Part shown: positions 35,804 to 45,190 of the stretch, piece by piece | How the letters are laid out: each line of letters opens with the position of its first letter | How positions within the stretch are numbered: the first letter of the stretch is position 1 | Assembly: GCF_016714285.1 (NCBI RefSeq) | Contig: NZ_JADJNN010000001.1 | Coordinates: 124,001 to 188,000 of the forward strand | DNA length: 64,000 bases | Reading direction: 5' to 3' | Origin: Nannocystis sp. | GTDB taxonomy: Bacteria; Myxococcota_A; Polyangia; Nannocystales; Nannocystaceae | Notes under the pieces: generated by a model | What the model was told of the DNA's origin: nothing | Database searches by the model: none | What the model saw: the letters and a program-made list of their open reading frames with translations, nothing else | Position numbers and translations under genes: made by a program

Positions 35804-38395
35804 ATGATGTTGCCTCGCTGTCTCACGCTGCTCGCGCTGCTCTCCACCCCGTCGCTGTTGGCCTGCGGCGGCGGATCGGCCGGAGAAGCCGAGGGCGGCA
35901 GCAGCGAGACCGGCGAGGAGCTCGGCGATCCGGAGCTATTCCCCGGTCTGCGCGCCGAGGTCGAGATCCTCATCGACGATCGCGGCATCCCGCACATCTA
36001 CGCCGAGCACGAGCGCGACCTGTTCTACGCCGCCGGCTATCAGATGGCGACCGACCGCCTGTTCCAGATCGACCTCATGCGTCGGCGGGCCTACGGTCGC
36101 GGCGCCGAGGTGCTCGGGCCGTCGAAGGTCGACGAGGACAAGATCTCACGCCTCTTCAACTTCAAGCGCTGGGGCACCCTCGACGCCGAGCGCCTCAAGG
36201 CCGAGGCCCCCGCTGACTACGCGCTGTTCAGCGCCTGGATCGCCGGCGTCAACGCCCGCATCGACGAGATCAAGAGCGGCGCGGCGCCGCTGCCCTACGG
36301 CTTCGGCCCCGCCGAGGCCGACTACCAGCCCGAGCGCTGGGACAACGTCGACACCTTCGTCATCGCCAAGATGATCATGTTCGGCAACTCCAACACGCTC
36401 GAGTACGAGTTCCTCGCCAGCGTGGTCCAGCGCCTGGCGAAGGACGCCTACGCCTCGATCGAGCTGCTGCGCCCCGGCATGCCCACCTTCACCATGCCGC
36501 CGGAGGATCGGCCCAAGGCCGGCGCCGGGGCGACGCGCCCGGACAAGCCGGGCCCCGACGCGTTGGCCAAGCTGCAGGCCACCGCTGGCAAGGCCGTGCC
36601 GCCCGACGCCGCCGCCGCGCTCGCGCGCATGCACAGCGCGCTGTCCGGCTTCCATGTGCTCGGCAGCAACAACTGGGCGGTCGACGGCCGCTTCACCGAC
36701 AACGGCAAGCCGCTGATCTGCAACGATCCGCACCAGCCGCTGCAGAGCCCGTCGGTGATGTACGCGCAGCACCTCAACACCGCCGACAAGGGCGGGACCT
36801 TCGATGCCGCTGGCTTCGGCTTCGCCGGTGCGCCCGGGGTGCAGCTCGGTCACAACCGCCACATCCAGTGGGCCGCGACCACCGGCTTCGCCGATTGCAT
36901 GGACCTCTACGCGGTCAGCAGCGACGGCAAGACGATCACCGCTGGTACCAAGAAGCCCGCGATCACGAAGCGGAGCGAGGAGATCAAGGTCAAGGGCGGC
37001 ACGACGGTCGTGCTCGCGGTCAGCGACGTGGACGGCTACGGCGTGCTGCTCGGCGACGCCTTGCCCTTCCCCGAGGCCCTGGTCGTCGACGCCAACCGCC
37101 ACGTGCTGATCAACTGGACCGGCTTCCGCGCGACCAACGAGGCGGCGGCCTTCCTGGCGATGGGCCGCGCGAGCTCGGTGAGCGAGTGGGAGACGGCCGT
37201 CGAGAAGATGGAGGTCGGCACCTTCAACTGGCTCGCCGCCGACAAGGACGGCATCAGCTATCACCTGAGCACGCTGGTCCCCGATCGCGGCGATCCGTCG
37301 GCGCACCCGATGCCCTACACCGTCGTCGACGGCGACGACCCGAGCTACTACTGGACCGGCAAGAACCTGACCGCGGACAAGCTGCCGCGCAGCCACGCCG
37401 ACAAGACCGGCTTCATCGTCACCGCCAACAACGAACCCTTCGGCTTCACCGCCGACGGCGACGTGCACAACGATCCCTGGTACTACGGCGCCTTCTTCGA
37501 CCCCGGCTACCGCGGCGCGCGCATCGAGGCGCGCCTCCAGGAGCTGACGAAGAAGGGCAAGCTGTCCGTCAAGGACATGCAGGCGGTGCAGACCGACACC
37601 CACAGCGGGCTCGCGGATCAGCTGCTGCCGGTGCTCGCCGAGGTCTACGCCAAGGTCCCGAGCGACGAGGAACTCGCCACCTTCCGCGATCGGCCCGAGC
37701 TCGACACCCTGGTCAAGCTGATGACGATCGACTGGAACCGCAGCATGCAGCAGGACCAGCCGGGCGCGCTGGCCTTCCACGCCTTCGCCCACTTCCTCGC
37801 CACCCAGGTCTACGAGGACGACCTGCTGCTGACCTTCGGCCCGATTATGGAGGCCTCGGCCGTCACGGCGCTCAAGCTCACCTCGCTCGCGGTCACCGGC
37901 GCGTTCCCGGACGGCGACGGCGTGATGAAGGAGGGCCGCGACGTGCTCGTGATGTCGGCGCTCAGCGACACCGCGGGGTGGCTCGGCGGCGAGTTTGGTT
38001 CGGTCAACCCGGCGATGTACAGCTGGGGCGAACGGCACGGGACCGGCTTTCGCAACGGCTTCGGCGGCGAACTCGACGGCGGCTGGGTCGCCACCCACGG
38101 CGGCGAGGACACCGTCAATGTCTCGTCCACCGTGTTCTACGAGCCGAATACGACCACCGTGAACAAGCAATTCGAGTCGCACGACGGCCCGGTGTTTCGC
38201 GTCGTCACTCGCTTCCTCGACGACGGCACGCCCGAGGCCTACATGAACTTCCCGCGCGGCAACAGCGGCGAGCCCACGAGCCCGCACTTCGCCGACACGG
38301 TCGAGGACTGGCGCAACGGCGTGTACACCAAGTACCCATACACCCGCGCCGAGGTCGAGGCGACCAAGCCGACCCGCATCGTGCTCGCGCCCTGA
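35804..38395 (+). CDS. Penicillin acylase-family N-terminal nucleophile hydrolase, lipoprotein
   Basis: About 863 aa. The signal peptide ends PSLLACGGG. The alpha part begins VEILIDDRGIPHIYAEHERDLFYAAGYQMATDRLFQIDL. The beta part starts at the processing site G|SNNWAV (around residue 288), whose Ser becomes the N-terminal nucleophile after autocleavage, followed by NDPHQPLQSP and VQLGHNRHIQWAATTG. The family includes penicillin, cephalosporin and acyl-homoserine-lactone acylases; substrate here is not predictable. Start codons at 35795, 35804 and 35807 are all in frame; GAGG just upstream favours the ATGs. The gene converges with the M15-like peptidase and the two share a hairpin over their stop codons. 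Confidence 0.92.
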   Translation: MMLPRCLTLLALLSTPSLLACGGGSAGEAEGGSSETGEELGDPELFPGLRAEVEILIDDRGIPHIYAEHERDLFYAAGYQMATDRLFQIDLMRRRAYGRGAEVLGPSKVDEDKISRLFNFKRWGTLDAERLKAEAPADYALFSAWIAGVNARIDEIKSGAAPLPYGFGPAEADYQPERWDNVDTFVIAKMIMFGNSNTLEYEFLASVVQRLAKDAYASIELLRPGMPTFTMPPEDRPKAGAGATRPDKPGPDALAKLQATAGKAVPPDAAAALARMHSALSGFHVLGSNNWAVDGRFTDNGKPLICNDPHQPLQSPSVMYAQHLNTADKGGTFDAAGFGFAGAPGVQLGHNRHIQWAATTGFADCMDLYAVSSDGKTITAGTKKPAITKRSEEIKVKGGTTVVLAVSDVDGYGVLLGDALPFPEALVVDANRHVLINWTGFRATNEAAAFLAMGRASSVSEWETAVEKMEVGTFNWLAADKDGISYHLSTLVPDRGDPSAHPMPYTVVDGDDPSYYWTGKNLTADKLPRSHADKTGFIVTANNEPFGFTADGDVHNDPWYYGAFFDPGYRGARIEARLQELTKKGKLSVKDMQAVQTDTHSGLADQLLPVLAEVYAKVPSDEELATFRDRPELDTLVKLMTIDWNRSMQQDQPGALAFHAFAHFLATQVYEDDLLLTFGPIMEASAVTALKLTSLAVTGAFPDGDGVMKEGRDVLVMSALSDTAGWLGGEFGSVNPAMYSWGERHGTGFRNGFGGELDGGWVATHGGEDTVNVSSTVFYEPNTTTVNKQFESHDGPVFRVVTRFLDDGTPEAYMNFPRGNSGEPTSPHFADTVEDWRNGVYTKYPYTRAEVEATKPTRIVLAP

Positions 38396-38413
38396 GGCGC
38401 GGCGGGCCTCAGG
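38391..38413. terminator. Bidirectional hairpin overlapping both stop codons of convergent genes
   Basis: CCTGAGGC (38391-38398) and GCCTCAGG (38406-38413) form a perfect 8-bp stem with a 7-nt loop. The left arm contains the acylase TGA, the right arm the complement of the peptidase TGA. Confidence 0.6.
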
Positions 38414-39041
38414 TGCCCCGCCAGGTCCGCTGCTTGCCCGTGTCGACGTGGACGAAGCTGCTGACCGGGTAGTAGCCGACGCCGCCGTGATGGGCCTTGA
38501 GCAGGTGGCGGTACAGCAGTTCGGTGGCCACGCCTGGCAGCGAGAAGTCGATCGCCTGGCTGCGCGTGTGGTTGCTGTCGCGCGACACCTCGCGGCCCTT
38601 CTTGGCCAGCAGCAGGTTGTACTTGGCGTTGCGGTAGCCGCTGACGATCGCGAGCTTGTGCGCGCCGAACTTCTCCGCGGTGGCGAGCACCCGCAGCACC
38701 AGCTCGCGCGGGTGCTCGCCCGGCAGGCCGCTGTTGTGGCAGCGGAGGAAGCGGCCGAGCGCCGCGCGGTCGAGCACGATCGGGCCGGTCCACGGCATGT
38801 GCTCCTCGGTCCACAGGTTGTGCGCCGTCAGGACGGCCTGCCCGCTGTCCCCCGCCCGCAGCGGCGGGCGACAGGCCGGGTCCACGCGACATGTCCTCTC
38901 GGGCAGGTGCACGCCCGGCGCGCAGCACTCGGCGGGGCGGGGCGGAGCGAGCTGCTTGTCGGCGAGGTAACGCGCCTTCTTGCTTTCGGCCGGATCCCCG
39001 CCGGCGGCGGCGAGCAGGATCGCGAGCGCCGCGGCGATCAC
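38409..39041 (-). CDS. M15/DUF882-like (YcbK-type) metallopeptidase
   Basis: 210 aa from GTG 39041, whose GTGA overlaps the stop of the JAMM gene. A weak signal peptide is visible (IAAALAILLAAAGG). The zinc site of peptidase M15-type murein hydrolases is present: NHTRSQAID (His-x6-Asp) and FVHVD (His), with SGYRNAKYN ahead of it. Four cysteines at ~residues 44-62 may form disulfides. Known relatives cut or remodel peptidoglycan in the periplasm. Why it ends a cysteine-synthesis operon is unclear; coupling to Mec suggests co-regulation rather than shared chemistry. Confidence 0.82.
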   Translation of the reverse strand: MIAAALAILLAAAGGDPAESKKARYLADKQLAPPRPAECCAPGVHLPERTCRVDPACRPPLRAGDSGQAVLTAHNLWTEEHMPWTGPIVLDRAALGRFLRCHNSGLPGEHPRELVLRVLATAEKFGAHKLAIVSGYRNAKYNLLLAKKGREVSRDSNHTRSQAIDFSLPGVATELLYRHLLKAHHGGVGYYPVSSFVHVDTGKQRTWRGT

Positions 39042-39508
39042 GTCGCGGCCCCCGGGAAGCGCGCCACGGCGACGAAGGCGGGCCCCTCCGGGCCGGCCTG
39101 CGGGTCGCGGCGAAACAGCACTGCCTCGCGGATCTCGTGCTCCTGCACATCGACCACCAGATAGTCGACCATCCACCCGGCCGAGAGCGCAGCGGCCTCG
39201 TCCTCGAGCGAGAAGTACGCGCCGACCCGTGGATGCGAGTGATAGATGATCGTCGCCGGGTCATCGCCGTTGAAGCTGTTGGCGAAGTCGATCTGCTGGC
39301 GCCCGCCGAAGTTGTAGCCGTTCGCCGACGTGCGCGGGTTGGCCACGGGGTCGAGCGCATGCAGGCGATCCTGATAGTTGGTGCAGCGAACCAGGGTGCG
39401 CTCCGGCCCGGGCCCGCGCAGGTAGCCGCAGCATTCGCCCGGGAACTCGGCGCGCGCCTGGGCGTAGATCGCGGCGAGGATGTCGGCGGGGATCTCGAGG
39501 TCGGTCAT
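39038..39508 (-). CDS. mec: JAMM/MPN metalloprotease, Mec-like CysO-cysteine peptidase
   Basis: 156 aa. All JAMM residues are present: Glu25 in FPGECCGYL, and His90-Ser-His92-x7-Ser100-x2-Asp103 in IIYHSHPRVGAYFSLED. In mycobacteria the homologue Mec removes cysteine from the C-terminus of the sulfur carrier CysO. Here the gene follows cysM by 4 nt and the CysO-like carrier is just upstream, so the same role is very likely. The stop overlaps the next start (GTGA). Confidence 0.92.
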   Translation of the reverse strand: MTDLEIPADILAAIYAQARAEFPGECCGYLRGPGPERTLVRCTNYQDRLHALDPVANPRTSANGYNFGGRQQIDFANSFNGDDPATIIYHSHPRVGAYFSLEDEAAALSAGWMVDYLVVDVQEHEIREAVLFRRDPQAGPEGPAFVAVARFPGAAT

Positions 39509-39512
39509 GAGC

Positions 39513-40493
39513 TCACCAGAGATAGTGCCGCTCCCACTTGAGCGGGAGGAAGTAGCGGTCGCCGCGGTCGCACAGCACCGTCACGACGACGCCGCCGCGG
39601 CCCTCGGCGATCAGCGTCCGGGCGACGCGCACGGCCCCGGCCACGTTGCCGCCGGAGGAGTGGCCGACCATCAGCCCCTCCTCGTGGGCCAGGCGCTCGG
39701 CCATGTCCCAGCCCTCGTCCGTCGGCATCCAGATCATGCCGTCGAGCGCGGCCTCGTCGTAGATCTTCGGCACGATGCTGCTCGGCAGGTGCTTCATGCC
39801 CTCGAGCCCGTGCATCGCGTCGTCGGGCTGGAGGCCGAGGCAGCGGACCTGCGGGCCGAGCTCGTGCAGGCGCCGCGACGTGCCGATCACCGTGCCGCTG
39901 GTGCCGATCCCGGTGACGAAGTGGGTGACGCGGCCGGCGGTCTGGGCCCAGATCTCGGCGCCGGTGCCGTGGTAGTGGGCGAGCGGGTTGTTGGGGTTCG
40001 AGTACTGGTCGGCGTACCAGTAGCGATCGGGCTGTTCGGCGGCCAGCTGCTTGGCGAGGACGATCGCCCCGTCGCTGCCCTCGAACGGGCTCGAGTACAC
40101 GATCTCCACCCCGTAGGCCGCCGACACCTGCTTGCGCGGCACGCTGACGTTCTCGGGCATCACCAGCGTGATCGGGACGCCGAGCGCCGCCCCGACCATC
40201 GCGTAGGCGATGCCGGTGTTGCCGCTGGTGCTGTCGAGCAGGCGCACGCCGGGGCGCAGCTGGCCGCTGCGCAGCCCCTCGCGGACGATCCGGAGCGCCG
40301 CCCGGTCCTTCACCGAGCCCGCCGGGTTGGTGAACTCGGCCTTGGCCCACAGCTCGACGCCCGGGCAGTCGCGCTCGATGCGGTGGAGGCGGAGCAGCGG
40401 CGTGTCCCCGACCAGGTCCGTGATGCTGTCGACCCGCACGGCGCGGGGGCGCAGCTGGGCCTGCAGCTGCGTGCGGGCGGAGGGCGCGTCCAT
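39513..40493 (-). CDS. cysM: Cysteine synthase, CysM-type (sulfur-carrier-dependent)
   Basis: 326 aa, fold-type II PLP enzyme. The PLP lysine is in NPAGSVKDRAALR, the substrate loop is TSGNTGIAYA, and the phosphate-binding glycine loop GIGTSGTVIGT and GHSSGGNVAGA follow. A position between a CysO-like carrier and a Mec-like protease points to the CysM that uses carrier thiocarboxylate, as in Mycobacterium tuberculosis (which uses O-phosphoserine). The amino acid substrate is inferred from that homology. A second synthase of CysK type is in the same operon. Confidence 0.93.
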   Translation of the reverse strand: MDAPSARTQLQAQLRPRAVRVDSITDLVGDTPLLRLHRIERDCPGVELWAKAEFTNPAGSVKDRAALRIVREGLRSGQLRPGVRLLDSTSGNTGIAYAMVGAALGVPITLVMPENVSVPRKQVSAAYGVEIVYSSPFEGSDGAIVLAKQLAAEQPDRYWYADQYSNPNNPLAHYHGTGAEIWAQTAGRVTHFVTGIGTSGTVIGTSRRLHELGPQVRCLGLQPDDAMHGLEGMKHLPSSIVPKIYDEAALDGMIWMPTDEGWDMAERLAHEEGLMVGHSSGGNVAGAVRVARTLIAEGRGGVVVTVLCDRGDRYFLPLKWERHYLW

Positions 40494-40498
40494 CGCGA

Positions 40499-40771
40499 CT
40501 AGCCGCCGGCGATCGCGGGGATGATGCTGATCTCGTCGCGCTCGGCCACTGGCGTCTGCAGGTTCTCGAGGAAGCGAATGTCCTCGTCGCCGACGAACAC
40601 GTTGACGAAGCGGCGCACCTTGCCGTGCTCGTCGAGGATGCGCTCGCGGATGCCGGGGTGGCTGTGCTCGAGCGCCTCGATCACCGCCTGCACGGTCGCG
40701 CCGGCGATCTGCACCTCTTCCTTGCCCTGGGTGTACTTGCGGAGGGGGGTCGGGATCCGGATGGTTGCCAT
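40499..40771 (-). CDS. cysO: CysO/ThiS/MoaD-type sulfur-carrier protein
   Basis: 90 aa, ubiquitin-like beta-grasp. It starts ATIRIPTPLRKYTQGKEEV, has RRFVNVFVGDEDIRFL and ends in AIAGG, the Gly-Gly tail that is adenylated and thiocarboxylated. The internal ATG at 40771 fits the family; an upstream start at 40816 adds unrelated sequence. In the CysO pathway the thiocarboxylate donates sulfur to CysM. It lies between the ThiF-like gene (64 nt) and cysM (5 nt). Confidence 0.93.
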   Translation of the reverse strand: MATIRIPTPLRKYTQGKEEVQIAGATVQAVIEALEHSHPGIRERILDEHGKVRRFVNVFVGDEDIRFLENLQTPVAERDEISIIPAIAGG

Positions 40772-40835
40772 GGAAATTCTGTTCAGGATAATGAACAAGG
40801 GACGGGCGAACCGCAAGGGGGCCCTGGCGCGCCGT

Positions 40836-41521
40836 CTACGTGGAGCGCGCCGCGCCGCAGGCCGGGCAGTCCGGGCGCGGGCGCGGGCGCATCTGCTGCG
40901 GCAGGAGCGTGCGCGTGTCGATCGCCCACAGGGTCCCGGCCACGGGCTCGCCCGCGTGCAGGGCCACGGCGAGCTGCGCCATCCAGAAGCCGAGCAGCCC
41001 GGCCGCGGCTCCCATCACGCCGACCAGGCTGCACGGCTCCTGCAGCTCCGTCGGCGGCGGCCCCTCGAACATGCAGCGCAAGCACGCGTGCCCGCGCTGC
41101 ACCGCCTGGACCTGGCCGCGCCAGCGCTGAACGCCGCCGACCACGAGTGGCAGCTGGCCCGCGAGACATGTGTCATTGACCATGAACTTGAGGTCAGGTG
41201 CGTCCGAGCACTCGAGCACGATCGTACCCGGCGGCTGTTCGGCGAGCAGCGGAGCGAGGTTGGTGGCGTCCAGGCGCAGACGCAGCGCTCGCACGTGTAG
41301 CCGTGGATCGCGGCTGCGCAGACGCACCTTCGCAGCATCGACCTTGGCCATCCCGACGTCGGCGGTCGTGTAGAGCACCTGGCGCTGCAGGTTGCTGGCG
41401 TCGACGACGTCGTGGTCGACGATCGTGATCGCCGCGGCCCCCGCGGAGACCAGGCCGAGCAGGGCAGGGCAGCCAAGTCCACCGGCGCCGAGCACCAGGT
41501 AGTGGCCGCCAGGTCCCGCGC

Positions 41522-41525
<4 letters not shown>
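40836..41525 (-). CDS. ThiF/MoeB-family E1-like adenylyltransferase
   Basis: 229 aa. The ATP-binding fold begins YLVLGAGGLGCPALLGLVSAG, followed by VDHDVVDASNLQRQVLY and ECSDAPDLKFMVND, where MoeB/ThiF enzymes bind ATP. Two CxxC pairs (CLRC and CPAC) bind structural zinc. There is no rhodanese domain, unlike mycobacterial MoeZ. It should activate the Gly-Gly tail of the adjacent CysO-like carrier. The GTG start overlaps the cysK stop (GTGA). Confidence 0.9.
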
Positions 41526-42475
<950 letters not shown>

Positions 42476-42483
42476 GGCGCAGA

Positions 42484-42897
42484 TCAGACCACGAAGTCGG
42501 TGCGACGGCGGTGCGTCTCGCGGGCCTCGCCGAGCAGCTGCTCGAGGCTCAGCTGGCCCACGGCCGCCTCGAAGCGGGCGTCGACCGAGCGCTCGACCAT
42601 CCGCGTGATCTCGTCCTGCGGATCGCCGGTCGAGGGCCCGCCGTTCGCCGGAGTGGACAGCGCCTGAAGCACCTCTGCCACCGCGATGTCGGCCGCGGGA
42701 CGCGCGAGTTTGTACCCTCCGCGAGGTCCGCGCTTGCCGACGACGAAGCCCGCCTTGCGGAGCTCGCCAATGATTTCCTCCAGATACCGGGAGGGAATGG
42801 CCTGCTGCTCCGCAATGACGTGGGCGGAGGCATATCCCCGGTGTGCCACATGGCAAAGAGCGCGCAGACCGTATCGTGCCTTGGTCGTTAGTTGCAT
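42484..42897 (-). CDS. Rrf2-family transcriptional regulator (CymR/IscR-like) of the cysteine operon
   Basis: 137 aa. Winged helix QLTTKARYGLRALCHVA, then IPSRYLEEIIGELRKAGFVVGKRGPRGGYKLARP, the family's DNA-binding signature. The three-cysteine cluster-binding motif of IscR is missing; the only Cys is residue 15. That fits CymR-like members, which control cysteine metabolism. It is the first gene of the operon. A palindrome in its own promoter suggests autoregulation. Confidence 0.92.
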   Translation of the reverse strand: MQLTTKARYGLRALCHVAHRGYASAHVIAEQQAIPSRYLEEIIGELRKAGFVVGKRGPRGGYKLARPAADIAVAEVLQALSTPANGGPSTGDPQDEITRMVERSVDARFEAAVGQLSLEQLLGEARETHRRRTDFVV

Positions 42898-42916
42898 TTT
42901 TCCCGGTCAACCTTGA

Positions 42917-42945
42917 TGAAAAGCTGCGGCCGCAGATTGCCACAA
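42917..42945 (-). promoter_or_regulatory. Candidate promoter of the cysteine operon with palindrome in the spacer
   Basis: On the minus strand: TTGTGG (42945-42940), 17-nt spacer, TTTTCA (42922-42917), about 20 nt before the Rrf2 start. The spacer contains the perfect 12-bp palindrome CTGCGGCCGCAG (42924-42935), where a repressor would block polymerase. Rrf2 binding is an inference. Confidence 0.35.
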
Positions 42946-43200
42946 GAATCTGGCTTCCGTCACCGGAGTTGCGCCGGAAATTTCAATCCGGGGCCTTGAA
43001 TCCGACCGATGTTCACCGTGTAAAAATGTGCAAATAGATCCTGGAACCAAGCCCGAATGGGCAAGCAGGGGCTGCAGACCCGCTCCGCGCGCAGAAAAGG
43101 GGAAATCAGCGCGCCAGCGCGCCAGTGCTGGAGCATGAGGGGAGGGGAGGCGCGATCTCCCTCGCGAGACTTCGCGCGACGGAGCGCGGGAGACCGGGCG

Positions 43201-43229
43201 TTGACAGCAGGGGGCCGGAGGGAATAGGC
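43201..43229 (+). promoter_or_regulatory. Candidate promoter of efp
   Basis: A consensus TTGACA (43201-43206) and a weak AATAGG/TAGGCA -10 about 17-18 nt on, ~50 nt before the EF-P ATG. Confidence 0.4.
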
Positions 43230-43280
43230 ACGCTGCCGCTGGCCGCCTCGCCGCGGCCGCGCGCCCGAGAAGAAAGCCCC

Positions 43281-43841
43281 ATGGACGTCTCCGAACTCCG
43301 CAAGAACGCCAAGCTCCAGATGGACGGCCACCCCTTCGTGGTCACCGACTTTCAATTTGTGAAGCCTGGCAAGGGCCAGGGCCTCTACAAGTGCAAGCTC
43401 AAGAACATGATCACCGGCGCGACGATCGATCGCACGTGGCGCTCGGGCGAGCGGCTCGAGGCGGCCAACGTCGAGTCGCGGCGCATGCAGTTCCTGTTCG
43501 CCGGCGGCGGCAGCTTCACCTTCATGGACAGCGAGAACTACGAGCAGGTCGAGCTCAGCGCCGACCTCGTCGGCGACGACAAGAACTTCCTGCTCGAGCA
43601 GCTCGAGGTCGAGGTCCTCTTCTACAACAACCGCCCGGTCGGCGTGACCCTGCCGAGCCACATCGTCATGAAGATCGTCGAGGCAGAGCCCGGCGTGAAG
43701 GGCGACTCGGCCAACAACCCGACCAAGATGGCCACCCTCGAGTCGGGCTACCGCCTGCAGGTCCCGCTCTTCGTGAAGGAGGGCGAGCGCGTCAAGATCG
43801 ACACCCGCACCGGCGACTACATCGAGCGCGTCAACGGGTGA
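43281..43841 (+). CDS. efp: Translation elongation factor P
   Basis: 186 aa, three beta-barrel domains. The N-terminal KOW-like domain has FVKPGKGQGLYKCKLKNM with the lysine that EpmA modifies. The central OB domain has RRMQFLFAGGGSFTFMDSENYEQVEL, and the C-terminal domain ends LESGYRLQVPLFVKEGERVKIDTRTGDYIERV. It relieves ribosome stalling at polyproline; several Pro-rich proteins lie in this window. It precedes the lysyl-ligase gene, which supports lysine-type modification. Confidence 0.97.
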   Translation: MDVSELRKNAKLQMDGHPFVVTDFQFVKPGKGQGLYKCKLKNMITGATIDRTWRSGERLEAANVESRRMQFLFAGGGSFTFMDSENYEQVELSADLVGDDKNFLLEQLEVEVLFYNNRPVGVTLPSHIVMKIVEAEPGVKGDSANNPTKMATLESGYRLQVPLFVKEGERVKIDTRTGDYIERVNG

Positions 43842-43883
43842 TCCCGGCGACGCCTGGATCCACGGTTGCCATCGCTCGGTGTG

Positions 43884-44885
43884 ATGCACGGCGGGCCAGT
43901 GCCCTTCGCCCGCCGCGTCGCTGTCTGGGACGCGGCGCTCACCGCGGTGCGGGCGTACCTACGCGCCGCTGGAATGCTCGAGGTGAGCACCCCGATCCGC
44001 GTCGCGGCGCCGGCGATCGAGCCCTACATCGATCCGATCGCCGCACCGCCGGGCTACCTCGCCACCAGCCCCGAGCTGGCCATGAAGCGCCTGCTCGCTC
44101 GCGGGAGCGGACCGATCTTTCAGCTGTCGCACGTGTTTCGTCAGGCCGAGCGCGGCGACCGGCACAGCGAGGAGTTCCATCTCCTCGAGTGGTACCGCCT
44201 CGGCGGTGAGCTGGCGGAGGTCGAGGCCGACGTCGAGGCGGTCGTCGCGGCGGTGTTTGCGGCCGTCGGCGCCGAGCCGCCCACGCGCTGGCTGCGGGTC
44301 GACTTCTTCTCGCTGTTCGAGCGCACCAGTGGTGTGGCGCTGCGCGGCGACGAGGACGACGAGGCCCTGCGCAGCGTCGTCGGCCCAGCGCTTCGTGCCA
44401 TGGTGTGGGACGGCCGGCCTGGCCCGCTCACCAGTCCGGACGCAGAGATCCGCAGCCTTGCCGCATGGACCGCCCTGTTCAGCGCCTGGTCGGACCTCCA
44501 CCTCGATCCCTGGCTGTCACGGCAGGTCGGCGTCGGCGTGCACCTCGGGGAGTTCCCGGCCGCCCTCGCCGCGCTGGCCCAGCGATCGCAGAAGGACGGC
44601 CGGGCCGTGGCGCACCGCGTCGAGTCCCACGTCGCCGGTGTCGAGCTGGCCAACGGCTACCTCGAGCTGCGCGACCCGGCCGAGCAGCGTCGCCGCTTCG
44701 CCGCTGTCAACGCCCTCCGCGGCGCCCTCGGTCAGGCTGTCCTGCCGCTCGACGAGGACTTCCTCCGGGAGCTCGGCGGCCTCCCGCTGACCACTGGCAT
44801 GGCCCTGGGCCTCGACCGCCTGATCATGCTGGCCTGCGGCTGCACACGCCTGGACGACATCTCACTGGCCCTCGGCGCTCCGTGA
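43884..44885 (+). CDS. epmA: EF-P lysine ligase EpmA (PoxA/GenX)
   Basis: 333 aa, a class II lysyl-tRNA-synthetase catalytic core without anticodon-binding domain. Motif 2 is FQLSHVFRQAERGDRHSEEFHLLEWYR and motif 3 is TGMALGLDRLIML. The family attaches beta-lysine to EF-P. It begins at ATG 43884 (upstream GTG/TTG also in frame), 42 nt after efp. The EpmB aminomutase gene is not in the window. Confidence 0.95.
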   Translation: MHGGPVPFARRVAVWDAALTAVRAYLRAAGMLEVSTPIRVAAPAIEPYIDPIAAPPGYLATSPELAMKRLLARGSGPIFQLSHVFRQAERGDRHSEEFHLLEWYRLGGELAEVEADVEAVVAAVFAAVGAEPPTRWLRVDFFSLFERTSGVALRGDEDDEALRSVVGPALRAMVWDGRPGPLTSPDAEIRSLAAWTALFSAWSDLHLDPWLSRQVGVGVHLGEFPAALAALAQRSQKDGRAVAHRVESHVAGVELANGYLELRDPAEQRRRFAAVNALRGALGQAVLPLDEDFLRELGGLPLTTGMALGLDRLIMLACGCTRLDDISLALGAP

Positions 44886-45190
44886 CGCCGCGGGCTCGTC
44901 AGGCTCGTCAAGCATGTTGCGGCACGTTGCGGGCAGCGGGCAGCGATGAGGCTCGTTGCGGCAGCGTTGTGGCACTGTGGAGGGAGATCTGCCTCGGACC
45001 TGCCTCGGACACGTCCCCGACCAGGCACATCGCCAGCGCCGAATGGCGAGGCTCCCGTGGCCGCGGTGACCTGCGCGCCGGAGGGAGCTGCGGCCCCCAA
45101 GGGTGGCCCTGCCAAGGGTCCCGCCACGGTGCCTTGCCCCCGCTCGTGCGTCTTGAACTCGCCAGGCATCCCTGTACACTGGCGCTCTCC
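44886..45190. other. Intergenic region (305 bp) with short direct repeats
   Basis: Just after the epmA stop the words GGCTCGT and GTTGCGG recur several times (~44895-44965). Open frames here look random. The candidate promoter at 45153-45180 is the only other signal. Confidence 0.5.
45153..45180 (+). promoter_or_regulatory. Candidate promoter of the TPR lipoprotein operon
   Basis: TTGAAC (45153-45158), 16-nt spacer, TACACT (45175-45180). The ATG is at 45191, so the leader would be a few bases long. Confidence 0.45.

Larger units (their letters stand above)
42898..43280. other. Divergent intergenic region (383 bp) between the Rrf2 and EF-P genes
   Basis: The left ~150 bp are noticeably less GC-rich than the surroundings. 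It holds a candidate Rrf2 promoter with palindrome (42917-42945), a short CCGGA...TCCGG repeat near 42973 and a candidate EF-P promoter (43201-43229). No gene seen. Confidence 0.6.
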
